Shown here in pieces: positions 35,390 through 46,356 of a stretch of 64,000 nt of DNA (positions are counted from its first letter, which is position 1; each line of letters starts with the position of its first letter). Source of the stretch: Anaeramoeba flamelloides (Eukaryota; Metamonada; Anaeramoebidae); contig JANTQA010000060.1 of the NCBI GenBank assembly GCA_027625915.1, forward strand, positions 6,200,001-6,264,000. The letters run 5' to 3'. The notes below the pieces were generated by a model. The model did no database searches, was not told the DNA's origin, and was given only the letters and a program-made list of their open reading frames with translations. The position numbers and the translations under genes are program-made.

Positions 35390-38300
35390 TACATTTGAAA
35401 TTCTTCTTTTCGATTTTTCCATTTTTTTTAATCTTCATTATTTTGATTTATTAGTCATTAAAACAAACATGTCAATTATAACATTGGGAGAAACTGGGTT
35501 TTTTGATATCGAACCACAATTTTTTAGTGCAATTGGAATGGGATGCTCAATTGGGATCTCAGTACTTGGTGCAGCTTGGGGGATTTTTATTACTGGATCT
35601 TCGCTTGTTGGTGCTTCTGTTAGGGCACCACACATTAGAACCAAAAATTTGATTAGGTAATTGTTGCTTCCATTTCCTTTTTTCTTTTCTTGAGCTAAAT
35701 TCTTCGTTTGCTAATTTTCTTTTGATAAACAAAGGAGAGCTTTTTTTTAATTATTTATTTTTTTTCTTCTTTTATATTTTCCCTTCAAACTTAATGTGTT
35801 CTTTCCCAAGAATTTTGAAGCAATACTTTCTTCGATTGGACAACTGTTTTCTTGACAAATAAAAAGCATCTTTTAAGGATTACAGAACTTGAAATGGGAA
35901 AAAGGACTATTTGTTTGTCTTGTAATTACCAATCTGCCTTTATACCACAAAGCCACCAGATTGTCAGAATCAAAAGAAATATTTTAATATTAAAAAATCA
36001 AGAAATTATTCAAAATTACCAACAAATTTTGAGCATCTTTTTCATTTTTTCTATCAGTCCAAAATGAAAAAGAATTTTTCTGATTGTTTTCTTAGTCATT
36101 TTAACAAAATAAGAATTTTTTAGAGAACATTTGATAAATTTCCAACGAAGCAACTAAAATGTATCTAAAAAAAAATATTTTTTTAGATCTTTCAAAAAAA
36201 AAACAAATCAAAACAAAAAAATAAAAAGAGATTAAAAATAGAATAAAGAGTTCTTTTTATTACTTTTTTAGTCTTGAAAAAATTAAAAAACGATTTCAAA
36301 GCATCTAAATTAGGCTTGTGGCTGAAAAATTATAAAGACCAAGAGTTTGAAATTACTTGTTAATTCTATTAAAATAAAACTTTTTCAAAAGTTTAAAATC
36401 TCGATCCTTTTCTTGTATTGTTTAGTATTGCTAATATTTTGGGAGGGTTTGTTGTTTCGATTAAAATTTATACTTTCTCTTTGAAGGCTTCGAATCTGCT
36501 TCATTATTTTTATGTTTTTTAAGACCAATACGAACATGCTTATTTGTTGTTATTACTGATAAATTCTAATAAATAATTTAAAATTTTTGGTTTGTTTTCC
36601 ATTTTTAAAAATTTTTTTACCACACAAGTGCAAAAATTGATGTCTTAATATTTTGAATTTTTTTACTAAATTTTTCATTTTTCCAAAAACTATAAAACTT
36701 TTCCTATGCACCCACAAGGCACAGGCTTCTTGTCAAAAAACTTGATGTTTCTAATAACAAAAATTTAAACAATTTAATGAAAGAAAAAAAAAAGATTGTG
36801 AAAGAAAGAGAAATTCAAAAATAGAAAATAATTTTCAGAAATCAAAAAACAAAACAACCCCAAACATTTTTATTCTATTATCGAAATGAATTTTTTGTTA
36901 TTAGAAACATCAAGTTTTTTGACAAGAAGCCTGTGCCTTGTGGGTGCATAGGAAAAGTTTTATAGTTTTTGGAAAAATGAAAAATTTAGTAAAAAAATTC
37001 AAAATATTAAGACATCAATTTTTACACTTGTGCAGAGCCTTAAGGGACTTGTCTCTATTAATTTTTTTTTGACCAATAACTAGATAAGGAATCCTTATCT
37101 TGAAATATGCTTAAAATTGAAAATAGACAAGTTTATTCAATGTTCGAACTTTTAGTTCTTGTTTTTTTAAAATTTTACAATTCTGTCAAAAAAAGTGACT
37201 TTTAAAAATTTTTTTTAAAAAAAAATATCTTTAATGGATGAGAATTTTTTGATCAATTTTGGATTTAATTATTTTCTCAAAATTAATATTTATTCTCATA
37301 TTTAAAAACGAAAAAATAATTTACAACTAGTGAATATTTTCTCTTTCACTTCTGTTCATCCAACTTGACTCTATAAAGAACTCAATTTGTTTTATCAATA
37401 ATTACTTTTTAAAAAAATAGTTCTTATTCTTTTCTTTGATTTTTTTTTGACTCTGACAAAAGTTTTTAGGATGGTAATTTGGGAACATTTAAAAAAACTT
37501 CAAATTTGATAAAAACCAAAATTGTAAACTGAAAAAGTAGATTCATGAAAAAAAAGAAAGGTACAAGAAAAGAAAGAAAATCTTTTATTTTGAATAAAGC
37601 ATATATTGCATATTTTTTTCGAATCAAACTGTTTTTTCATGCAAACCCAAAAAAAACCTTTTCAGGTTTATAATTCAAACTATTTTTTGTAGTTCTTCCA
37701 CAAACATATCAAGATTTTGCTTTCTTTCTCATATTTTTTTTTCTTTTTTGTATTTTTGTGAAAAGTTGAAAAAAAGCAACTTTCAAAAAAGTGAAAAAAA
37801 GGAAAAATTTTTTATTTCTATAAAAACAATAACTAAATTCAATGAATGTTATTTATCGAGATTTCATTACTATACAAAAAATTTTTTCACTTTGATTTCA
37901 AATCTAAGTAATTGGCAAAAAAAATTCTAAATCTCTATTAAATTTACCTAAAAAAATTTAATAGAGACTAGTCCCTTAAACAAAAGATTTCTTGGTTTAA
38001 AAATCAAGAAACATTGGAAAATTAGTTGATTTTCATAATATTCTTTGCCAAGAACTCTTTTAAAAGTAGAGTTATAAGAATTTTAAAAGGGATATTTCTC
38101 TAATAATTTTTAAAAAGTATTTTTAGAATTTATCAGTATTATCATTTCTTCTTCCACTTGATGGCTTGAAAACTGGATCTTTACTTTGTGAATTTTTTCT
38201 TTTCAAATAGGTGAATTTCAAGTTTTTCAATGGCTTGGGTTTTTGTTTATTTTTTTTCAAAGTTCATGATCGGCCTTTAATTCTTCATTTTTGGTGACTC

Positions 38301-40904
38301 TTTCTCAGGTTTTTTTTTTTTTAAGGTATGTTTTAGATTTTAATTCATTTATGAATCTGTTACTGTGAAATTGAATTTTTTTTTGAATGAAAAAAATAAT
38401 AAAACTGATTTTTTCAAAGTGGAAATTTCCGAAATAGCAATTTTGCTTAAAAAAATTGTAAATAATATTGGTACAATTGTTACAAACCGAAAAAAAACAA
38501 GGTGATGTATTTTTATTATCATTTAAAAAATTTTCAAAAAATTACATCATCACACCTAAAGACAATTTTTTGAAATGAAAAAACAAAAATTTCATTTTAG
38601 GATTATTAACTGGTATATTCTTATTTTGAAATCTCCAACTAAAAAGAAGAAGATTTTCATCGTTCTTGACCCAATTACCCAATTACCCAATCACAGAACC
38701 AACTTTTTGAAAATTTTTAAAAAGTGAAATAAAACCAAAACTCAATAAAAATCTGAACATAAAAACACTAACTCCTTGTTTATTATTGAAAATAAATATT
38801 CTTTTTATAACTTATCTTCCAACCTATTTGTTTCATTCGCAAATTCTGATTTTGGAAACCCATTTTAAAAAAAAAATATTTAATTTTATGAGTGTAACTA
38901 TGATACATTACTTATTTCCCAGCCCAACCAAAAAGAAAAACATTCTTATGATTAATTTCCGAATTAATCAACTTTTTGAAAATTTTTAATAAAGTAAAAC
39001 AAAACTAAACTAAAAAAAATCTCAATATTTAATGATTAAAACCTAGATTATTATCAAATCTACCTGTATTAGGCTATTTTTCATTCTGAAATCCAAATTT
39101 CTGTTATAAATTTTAATACCATACATTTTTTAACAACCAATAAAATTCATACAAAGTTTCAGATCGATCAACTAAGAACCAAAATAACAAGACTTTACAA
39201 GATAATTTTTTTTTTTTTATCCATTTCAAGGATCCTAATTCTTAAATTTTAATAAATTGAATCAAATAAACTTTTTTTATCATTCAAGATGAAAAAAAGG
39301 AATTAAAATGAATAAAATTAAATTTTGCTTTCTGGATTATTACAAAAAAAATCTTGAATTTAATGAAAAACCAAAAAAAAAAAAAAAAATGTGTGTGCTG
39401 TTTTAAAAAAGTGAGGACCCCAGTTTTAAAAAGAGATACTCAAACTAAACTATTTTCCAGTCAAAGGGGCTCAGTCTTTGTGATGTATGAATTGATGTGT
39501 TTAAAGAGTTTGAATAGATATTAGAAGAAAAAATAGAATTTTGGAAATTTCAAAATTGAAATCTTTTTTTAACATTTTTACTTTTTTCTTTTCTTCTTTT
39601 CTATTTTTCATTTACACACAATTGTTTCGTAATACCCTTTTTTTTTATTGCAAGAGTTCCAGTTACTAGGTAAAAACGTGTTATACTAAGGTTATTGAAA
39701 ATGTGAAAATGATTGTAAAAAAATCATATTGATTTCTATTGGGAATTTTATTTGGGTCTCCGATTGAAGATCAAAATGAATCTTATTATTTTTTTTCAAA
39801 TAGAGACTACAAATACCAACACACTTCGTTTGGGAACTTGATTTCTAAAAGAAAAGTATGGAAAATGAAGTGAAAATTGTTTCCTATTTATTATTCAAAC
39901 ACCAACAGAAGGTCAAAATGAACATTGTTGTTTTTCTCAATGGGTTCCTAAGAATTTGAGTTTTGAAATTTTTAAGAAAATCTATTGATTTATTAGTTTT
40001 CTTTCAGACATATATCAACAATTCTCTAATTTGTATTTTTCTACTTAATTCTTATTTGTTCTTCAAAGGATAATTATAAAAAATAATTGGTATTTGGAAA
40101 TTTTTTAGGTACCATTTGACAGAAAAAAAGTAGAGATAAAATGAATTAACCAAAAGGTTGTAGTAATTATTTATAAAATTTTTAGTAATCAATTTTTTAA
40201 CGAAACAACCTTTGATAAAACTTTTTGGTAACACATCTCCACAAAATTTCTAATTATTCAAAATTTTAAATTGTAAAAATATAATAATAAGGAATCAACC
40301 TACCTATAATTTTTCTTAAAGCAAAAATTATTTAATTATTACTTGAAGAAACAAAAAACAAGTTTTTTTAGTTGTATATTATAGAGATAAAAGAAAATAA
40401 AAAAATAAAAAAAAAAAAAAAATCTGATGAGACTAAAAGAAGAACTGACAACAAAAAGAACTAAATTGAAAATAATGGATTAATTGTAATTTTTTTTTTT
40501 ATTTTTTTATTTTTTATTTGAACTCCTTTCTTTTTTCATGTTAATTATTTGTGGGTCTGACGAATAGTGTAATTTTTGCAGAAGCAACCGCAATTTATGG
40601 ATTAGTTTTAGGAATTATCATTCAACAAAAATATACAGAACACAAGCATATCGCACAAGGCATAGATTATTATTCCGGCTATGCCCTTTTCTGGGCAGGT
40701 ATCATTACCGGATTCGGGAATATGTCGTGTGGTGTAAGTGTGGGTGTTGTCGGTTCTTCTTGTGCTCTTGCAGACGCTGCTCATCGATCCCTTTTTGTAA
40801 AGATTTTGGTGATCGAAATTTTCGCATCAGCGCTAGGTATTTTTGCAATTATTGTGGGTATACTTGTTGCCAATAACGCTTCCTTTTCAAAATTTGATTA
40901 TTAG
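35385..40904 (+). CDS. VMA16: V-type ATPase proteolipid subunit c''
   Basis: Rotor-ring subunit of the membrane sector (Vo) of the vacuolar proton pump; human ATP6V0B, yeast VMA16. Two exons, 35385-35656 and 40568-40904, give 202 aa (family about 205-213). Splicing at ATTAG|GTAATT and GAATAG|TGTAAT restores [16 protein letters not shown], matching NLISIIFCEVVAIYG of yeast. Visible hallmarks are [24 protein letters not shown], the membrane Glu in [30 protein letters not shown] and [16 protein letters not shown]; the hydrophobic stretches fit the expected membrane helices. ATG 35385 gives the family length. ATG 35364 adds 7 residues; ATG 35469 would drop the first membrane segment. ATG 35385 and ATG 35364 both lie inside a foldback-element arm. 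The intron is 4.9 kb and carries transposons E1 and D2. Confidence 0.93.
36618..37034. mobile_element. Family E MITE, long perfect TIRs, copy E1
   Basis: About 415 bp. The left arm (CACAAGTGCAAAAATTGATG onward, to about 36765) and right arm (36893-37032) are almost perfect inverse copies of about 140 bp. They share CCTATGCACCCACAAGGCAC, CAGGCTTCTTGTC and GATGTTTCTAATAACA. The centre is about 125 bp. A TA precedes the left end. Copy E2 at 53876-54288 is more diverged. Confidence 0.9.
37040..37979 (+). mobile_element. Family D element with TTAA ends, copy D2
   Basis: 940 bp, the same length and orientation as D1, with TTAAGGGACTTGTCTCTATT at the left and GACTAGTCCCTTAA at the right. It begins about six bases after E1 ends. 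Differences from D1 are mostly single substitutions, and a 60-codon internal frame is preserved in both. Confidence 0.88.
39060..39245. repeat. Family G right-half remnant
   Basis: ATTCATACAAAGTTTCAG, GATCGATCAACTAAGAACC and AAGATAATTTTT correspond to the right arm of G1 and G3. No matching left arm is recognisable, so it is an old, broken copy. Confidence 0.55.
39495..40110 (+). repeat. Dispersed repeat J, copy 2
   Basis: Second copy of the repeat at 12490-12960, with about 130 bases of extra or duplicated internal sequence (a second AAGGTCAAAATGAAC-like block near 39910). It lies within the V-ATPase intron. Confidence 0.65.
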
Positions 40905-41498
40905 TATTAGAATGCTTTCTTTTTTTTTTTTTTTTTCTCATCTTGCAATAATTTCTTTATTTTATTTTCTTTTATCTTTTTTGAATCTATTCAATATTAC
41001 TTTTAGTAATATTTTTTGAAAAAAAAAAATAAATTCAACAAAACAATACTTTCTTAAAATACAATTTTTAAGAACTTTAAAACTTTTTTTTTTTAAAAAC
41101 TCTTAAACATAATTCCAGTCTATATAATGTCCAACAATAATACCGAATTAACTTTATATTTTAATTCTCCAAATATTCTCCAATGAACAACTTGGATAAT
41201 TATTTTTTGGATTAATGAACACAAGAAATGTTTTTTTTTTTATTTATTTTCGATCAAGATTCCAAATCTTTTTCTATCTTCAGAAAATATTTTTTAAAAT
41301 AGAAGTGGATTTTGAGAGATCGTAAAAAAAAATAAGAATAAATTAAAGAGACAATCATATGCTTCATGAGTTTATTAATAACTGAAAATTATCCTATGTA
41401 AAGAATAAAATGATGTTTCAAAATGAATATGATTCATGAAACATATAAATAGATTAGATTTTGATGAAAATAAAAAGTATGTAAAAGAGTAAAAAATG
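40905..41498. other. 3' flank of the V-ATPase gene
   Basis: AT-rich, beginning with a T run just after the stop. Nothing else recognised. Confidence 0.4.
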
Positions 41499-41740
41499 AT
41501 ATAAATCCAGGTACCTAGTCCCTCAATATGAGGAGTAGTGTCTAGGTATTTTTTTTTTTTAATTTAAAACAATTGATTAAAATCTTTTATTTTATTCCAA
41601 ACTTTTAATTCAAAAAAAAAAAAAGAAGAAGAACAGAGAAATATATAATAATTAATCACAGATTGTGGAGTTACTATTTATGATTGATACCCTTTATATT
41701 GGGCTTTTAATCCTCCTGTTTCAGGAGGTGGATATTTTTT
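41499..41740 (+). ncRNA. Structured repeat S, copy 1 (possible ncRNA)
   Basis: Two strong hairpins flank the segment. The first is TACCTAG...CTAGGTA, enclosing CCCTCAATATGAGG (41511-41550). The second is CCTCCTG-TTT-CAGGAGG (41712-41728), followed by a T run. Between them, ATTAATCACAGATTGTGGAG and TATTGGGCTTTTAATCC match the reverse strand at 31206-31352. I do not recognise it as an spliceosomal, nucleolar or other known RNA, and a structured transposon end is an alternative. Confidence 0.35.
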
Positions 41741-42401
41741 AATTTGGTCATGTAAATGATATCAACATTTTTATTATTTTTTTCTTCAGTTTTTTTATTG
41801 TCATAAATTTTCTTTAATTACTTTTCACAATCTGGTAAAAATTATTTCAAAAAAAAAATTATTCGTTTGCTAATTTTTGACTTTTTGATAACTTTGTATA
41901 ATAAACATTATTGTTTGATAAAAGATCTTTAATCAAAAATTATTTTTCAAGATATTTTCCTTTTTAATTTGGAAAATCTATTTTTCTCAAGTTCTATTAA
42001 GATTTTGTTATAATTTAAAAGTAAAAAATATATAAAAAAATTTTTTATTCACATTTAAGCATTCATAATCATATATTTTTAAAGCATTTGAAATTTAATC
42101 AATATCCTTCAAATAGATAATCAGTTATTTTGACTATTAAAGATTTCTTTGATTTATTTAAATTGATAAAAAATTTTTTTTGCCAATTCTTATTTGTAAA
42201 ACAGAATTTCAAATGAAAAATATGTTATTTCAATTAATAAAAAAAAATTAAAATTCAAAAAAAAAAAAAATTAAAAAATTTATCTATCCCATATTTAGAT
42301 ATATTAAAAAAATTGAATCAACAAGTAAATGATAAACTGCAATTGAAGGACAGAAGACTTAATTTAATAAAAAACGGGAAATGAAAAGTATACATACAAT
42401 A
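41741..42401. other. Gene-free AT stretch
   Basis: Nearly pure A/T. No coding or repeat signal. Confidence 0.4.
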
Positions 42402-42935
42402 TAAACTATATTCCAAAAATTTGGACACAGTTTAAACAGTCGAAAGAATAGCAATACTACACTTTAAATTCAAATTGGAAAGAATTTTGATTTTTCAAAC
42501 TATTTCATTTTTTGTCTTTTTTGTTTTGTTTTCATTTCCTTTTTTGCAGTTACGTTATCTGTTTCGTTAGATCTGAAAATTTTTTTCGATGGTTGATAGA
42601 AGGTTGGTTTTGAGTTAATTAAATTGGAAAATCACATACAATTGGTCGATGGTATCTTATCATTTGATCGATCAATGATTGTTGGTGAAATTTCAACAAA
42701 TTTACCAATACATTTTTTGTTCAGCTCGTTTCATTATTTTAACACACATAAATTTTTATTTTTGAGTTTTATATTTTTTTTCTTTTGTTTGGATTAAAAT
42801 GATTACTTATTAAAACCTTAATAATGTGTTACTTAAATGTGGTTTTATATTACATTTGAAAAAAATACAATAAATTGAGTTTTATTTTGCCTTTTTTTGA
42901 TTTTGGTTGTGTCCAAATTTTTGGAATGTGGTTTA
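42402..42935 (+). mobile_element. Family A MITE, copy A2
   Basis: 534 bp, the cleanest copy after A1. Left TAAACTATATTCC with AAAAATTTGGACACAG; right GTGTCCAAATTTTTGGAATG then GGTTTA. The interior ATCATTTGATCGATCAATGA is preserved. No transposase frame. Confidence 0.87.
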
Positions 42936-43137
42936 TTATTGGATTCTAAGGGTTTGAACTACTTTCAACTTTTAAAAGATTTTAACTTTCGATTATAGTA
43001 AAAATAATAGCTTTACATCAATTCATTTGAATTAAGGACAATTACTATTTTCTTTTCTTTTTTTTTTTTTTAATTTGAGAAATAATAAAAAAATAAAAAA
43101 ATTTTCTTTTCATTTCAAAAATTAATACAAACCACAG
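42936..43137. other. Short AT spacer
   Basis: No feature recognised. Confidence 0.4.
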
Positions 43138-43447
43138 TTAGATTTTCTTGAGTTTTCTATTTATTTGTGAAGTGTTCTAGGTTTTCTTGAGGTTTTATAT
43201 TTATTTGTTAAAGTGTTCTATGTTTTTTTTTTTTTGATTTTCTTTTTTATTTGTGAAGTTTTCTAGGTTTTTTTTACTTTTTGACATAAACAGAAAATTT
43301 TAATATATTTTCGGTTTATTTCGAAAAGTAAAAAAAACCTAACGAAAATCTATTGATTTTCCAAATAAATAGAAAATTCAAAAAAACCTAACGAAAATAA
43401 ATAAATTTTACTGATAAAACAGAAAACTTCAAGAAAACCTCTGTTAG
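43138..43447. repeat. Palindrome-rich repeat F, copy 2
   Basis: Alternating modules TTTCTTGAGTTTTCTATTTA, TTCTAGGTTTTCTTGAGG, and their inverses AAAACCTAACGAAAATC, TATTGATTTTCC, AACTTCAAGAAAACC. The left half reads one way and the right half the other, so the whole is a broad hairpin. Confidence 0.7.
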
Positions 43448-44356
43448 GATTTTGTTAAATTAAGAAATAAAAAAAAAAAAATTCGAAATATACTAGTATT
43501 TTTTTTTTAAAAAAAAAAAAAAACAAATAAGAAACTCTATTTAAATCCTTAAAAATCTTTTAGAATAATAAAAAAAGATTTTTTTTATTTATAGCACAAA
43601 GAAATCAAAGTTATCAACCAAAGTAAAAAATTATAACAATTATGAACCTATACAAATTATTTAAAGAGCTATCTCAACATAATATGAAAAATTAAAATAG
43701 ACCCCCCTCCAAAAACAAAAAAAAAAAAAAAAGTGTAAAATATGAACCTATAGAAATAATATAGAATACTAATCATTTTTTATGGGTCTTCTTTCCTATG
43801 AAAATGGTAGATTTTATTTCATAAATAAATTCAAAGATATAAATCTTAATGAATTATTTTTTTAACCAAAACAATTTGAAATTATTTTCAAAAATGAATA
43901 AAAGGAGAATCTACAGATTTCACGCTTAAATTCACTTTCAAAATATAAGTATAAGGGTATCTAGAGTTATATATATATATTCATATTTAATAATAATAAT
44001 ATCATTTTAATTTCTGCTTTTATAAGATTTAATATCCAGCATATTTACTACGATAATAAAAATAATTATAAAAAAAAAATTCAAAACCCTTTTTAGGTGA
44101 TGTAAACAAATTATAATTCTTTAAAAAATAGAATTTAATTTGATTTTCTGCAAAATTATTTTGTTGAAAAAAAAAAAAAAGTTTATTTTCAAGTGGAAAA
44201 TGTTTATTTTTTCAATTCCAAAGGGATATTATCAAAGAAAAACAAACACTGGGTATTTTAGATGAATTATTAATTAAACTACAGAAGACAAAAAAGCCCC
44301 CCCAAAAAAAAAAAAAAAGATTGATGGATCAACTAATTGATGTATTGGATGTGTTC
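43448..44356. other. 3' flank of the homeobox gene
   Basis: AT-rich with several homopolymers and a C run (43701-43707). One short block at 43911-43975 belongs to repeat L. No other gene. Confidence 0.45.
43911..43975 (+). repeat. Repeat L, copy 3
   Basis: CTACAGATTTCACGCTTAAATTC-like start (kept short: ACGCTTAAATT), then AAGTATAAGGGTATCTAGAGT. Corresponds to the cores of 61450-61559 and 62442-62549. Confidence 0.5.
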
Positions 44357-45817
44357 TTATAACCAACTAGGCTTTGAAATTTTTCCAGAAATGACTGCTT
44401 CTTTAATTTTTCTTCTTTTATTACCTAGAAAGCTAGTTATTTGCTTCACTGATATTCTTGTTTTTTCAGATAATATGATTTTTTGTTCATAAGAGGCATA
44501 AGGTCCAGACTCTGAATTGTACATATCATTAAACCATTTTAATAAAATTTGTTTTCCGCTTTCGATGAGCCTTTTTCTTTCAATTTTTTTTTTTCTTCTT
44601 TTTTTTGAAATAGAAAAGCAATTACAATTTGAAGGCGAAGAACAATTACAAAAGCTTGTTGGTGATGAGTCATGTGAAGAGTTTTCAGATATATTAAGAC
44701 TTCTTTTCCTGTTGTTTTTGGTATAAATATAATCATTTTGTTTTTCGTTTGCTTTGTCTTTTTTTTGAAGCTGTTCCCTTTTTAAAGAAACGAGAGAATT
44801 TGCGAGTTCCACAGCCGCCTGATCTAATTGGCTTAATAAGACGGAAAATTTTTCAAAAATTTGAATTTTTTGGTTATCTAAAAATGACTGGAATGGATCA
44901 ACGCTTTTATTGTTGTCTAATATTTTTCCCTTGCCTTTGTACTTGTTTTTATTATTAATCTTTTTGGCCTTTTCACTGAGGTAATTGTCTCGGGATTCAA
45001 TCAACCTATTTCGTTCTTCTAAATAGTTGGCCCATAGGGTTTGGATTTTTAATTGGTTTTCAAAATTTAATTTTGTTGAACAAGACTCTAAAAATTGTGT
45101 TACATTGATCATATTTTTATTTTCTTCGAATTTTACTTTTTTTTTAGAAAAAGGAATTGAAAGTTTGTTTTGGATGTTTGTTGGTGGACTACCATTAACA
45201 AAAGGTGTTCTCGGATCTTTAATTGGGATTTGATCCAAATTATTTCTTTCTTTTTTGAGATCAATTTTTTTTTGCAAACCCTTTGTTTGATCTTTTTGTT
45301 TTTTTTTTAATTTTACAAAAACTGCACTTTCATTTCCCACATTATTATGTCTTTCTTTTTCTTTTTCTTTTTCTTTTTCTTTTTGTTGTTGTTTTTGTTG
45401 TTGTTTTTGTTGTTGTTTTTGTTTTTCCTTTTGTTTTTCTTTTTGTTTTTCTTTTTGTTTTTCTTTTTGCGGGTTTAACAATCGATCTTGAAAAATTGTG
45501 TTTTGAACATTTTGGATGGCTTTATTTTCTTGGTTTTCACCTTCTGTATCTTTTGTCAACAAATCTGTAATTATCTCTTGAAAGACTGAAAAATATTTGT
45601 TTTTGTTTATTTGTTTGAAGCCCAATTCCTTTTTTTTTGTTAATTCCCCATCAATCGATTTCAATTTCATTTTGTTTTTTGTTTTTAAAAATTTTGAAAG
45701 GTTTTTAAATAATTCAAAATCAACAACATCAAAAAGGGTCTTGGTATAAATTGGGGGTTTGCTTTCAAAAAAGTCCAAATCGATTGTGTTTGTTAAATTT
45801 TGAAACTCATTCTCCAT
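44357..45817 (-). CDS. TALE-type homeodomain protein
   Basis: Probable DNA-binding transcription regulator. 486 aa in one exon from ATG 45817. The homeodomain lies at about 412-475. Helix 1 has KQILLKWFNDMY, and the three-residue TALE extension is seen as GPYASYEQK. The recognition helix reads ISVKQITSFLGNKRRKIKE: Asn51 and Arg53 are present, while the positions normally Trp48-Phe49 are Phe-Leu. The GNKR run resembles PBC/MATa1-like TALE homeodomains. A Cys-rich patch (CNCSSPSNCNC) precedes it. The N-terminal 400 residues are charged and low-complexity, with KEKQKEKQ and Gln-rich repeats at about 117-155. No intron seen. Confidence 0.88.
   Translation of the reverse strand: MENEFQNLTNTIDLDFFESKPPIYTKTLFDVVDFELFKNLSKFLKTKNKMKLKSIDGELTKKKELGFKQINKNKYFSVFQEIITDLLTKDTEGENQENKAIQNVQNTIFQDRLLNPQKEKQKEKQKEKQKEKQKQQQKQQQKQQQKEKEKEKEKERHNNVGNESAVFVKLKKKQKDQTKGLQKKIDLKKERNNLDQIPIKDPRTPFVNGSPPTNIQNKLSIPFSKKKVKFEENKNMINVTQFLESCSTKLNFENQLKIQTLWANYLEERNRLIESRDNYLSEKAKKINNKNKYKGKGKILDNNKSVDPFQSFLDNQKIQIFEKFSVLLSQLDQAAVELANSLVSLKREQLQKKDKANEKQNDYIYTKNNRKRSLNISENSSHDSSPTSFCNCSSPSNCNCFSISKKRRKKKIERKRLIESGKQILLKWFNDMYNSESGPYASYEQKIILSEKTRISVKQITSFLGNKRRKIKEAVISGKISKPSWL
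45358..45470 (-). repeat. Coding Lys/Glu/Gln microsatellite
   Basis: TTTTTC, TTGTTG and TTTTTG hexamer arrays encoding the KEKQ and QQQK tracts of the homeodomain protein. Confidence 0.88.
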
Positions 45818-46133
45818 TTTGTTTTTTTTTTGTTTTTTTTTTTTTGAAAATTTTTAAAGTGTGTGGTGAGAATAAAAGTAAACAATTTTTAAAGTTGTGA
45901 ACAAAGAAATTTATGAAAATTCAAAAGAAAAATCTATTATTTTTGAAAATTTTTATCAAAAATGAAAGTATTTTTATGGATTTATTAATTTTTTGAATCT
46001 TTGGGAGAGATGGTGTTTAAAAGTTTAAGGGAAATTTGAAAAACAGAATATTTTACTTGAATTGTTATAAATTGTTATTTTTAAAAAGATTATAACAAGA
46101 ATTTTGACTTTGATTTAATATATTTTTTTTAAT
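45818..46133. other. 5' flank of the homeobox gene
   Basis: T-rich just upstream of the ATG. The promoter presumably lies here, but no motif is recognised. Confidence 0.4.
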
Positions 46134-46356
46134 TACTGTAGCAAAAATAACTATTGTAGACTTTTGAATACTGTGTTTCAAAATAAAAAGCCTGTTTCTT
46201 TGGTTATAGAAGACCTATACATCAACAAGAACAAAGTAACCGACAATAAACCCTAATTAAATAGTGGTTTGGTTTTTTAAAGTTCTAATATTTAAAAAGG
46301 AAACTCTAAAAATTTGGGATCAAACTATAAATTTTTCTTAAAAAATAGAGGCAATC
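46134..46356 (+). mobile_element. Family H fragment, copy H3
   Basis: TACTGTAGCAAAAATAAC at the start, then TGTTTCAAAATAAAAAGCCT and AAGTTCTAATATTTAAAAAG, matching the left part of H2. The right part is missing; family G copy G3 begins where it stops. Confidence 0.65.

Larger units (their letters stand above)
35657..40567 (+). other. 4.9-kb intron of the V-ATPase c'' gene
   Basis: Phase-2 GT-AG intron. Contents in order: unique AT-rich sequence, E1 (36618-37034), D2 (37040-37979), unique AT-rich sequence, a G remnant (39060-39245) and J2 (39495-40110). No nested gene seen. Confidence 0.88.
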
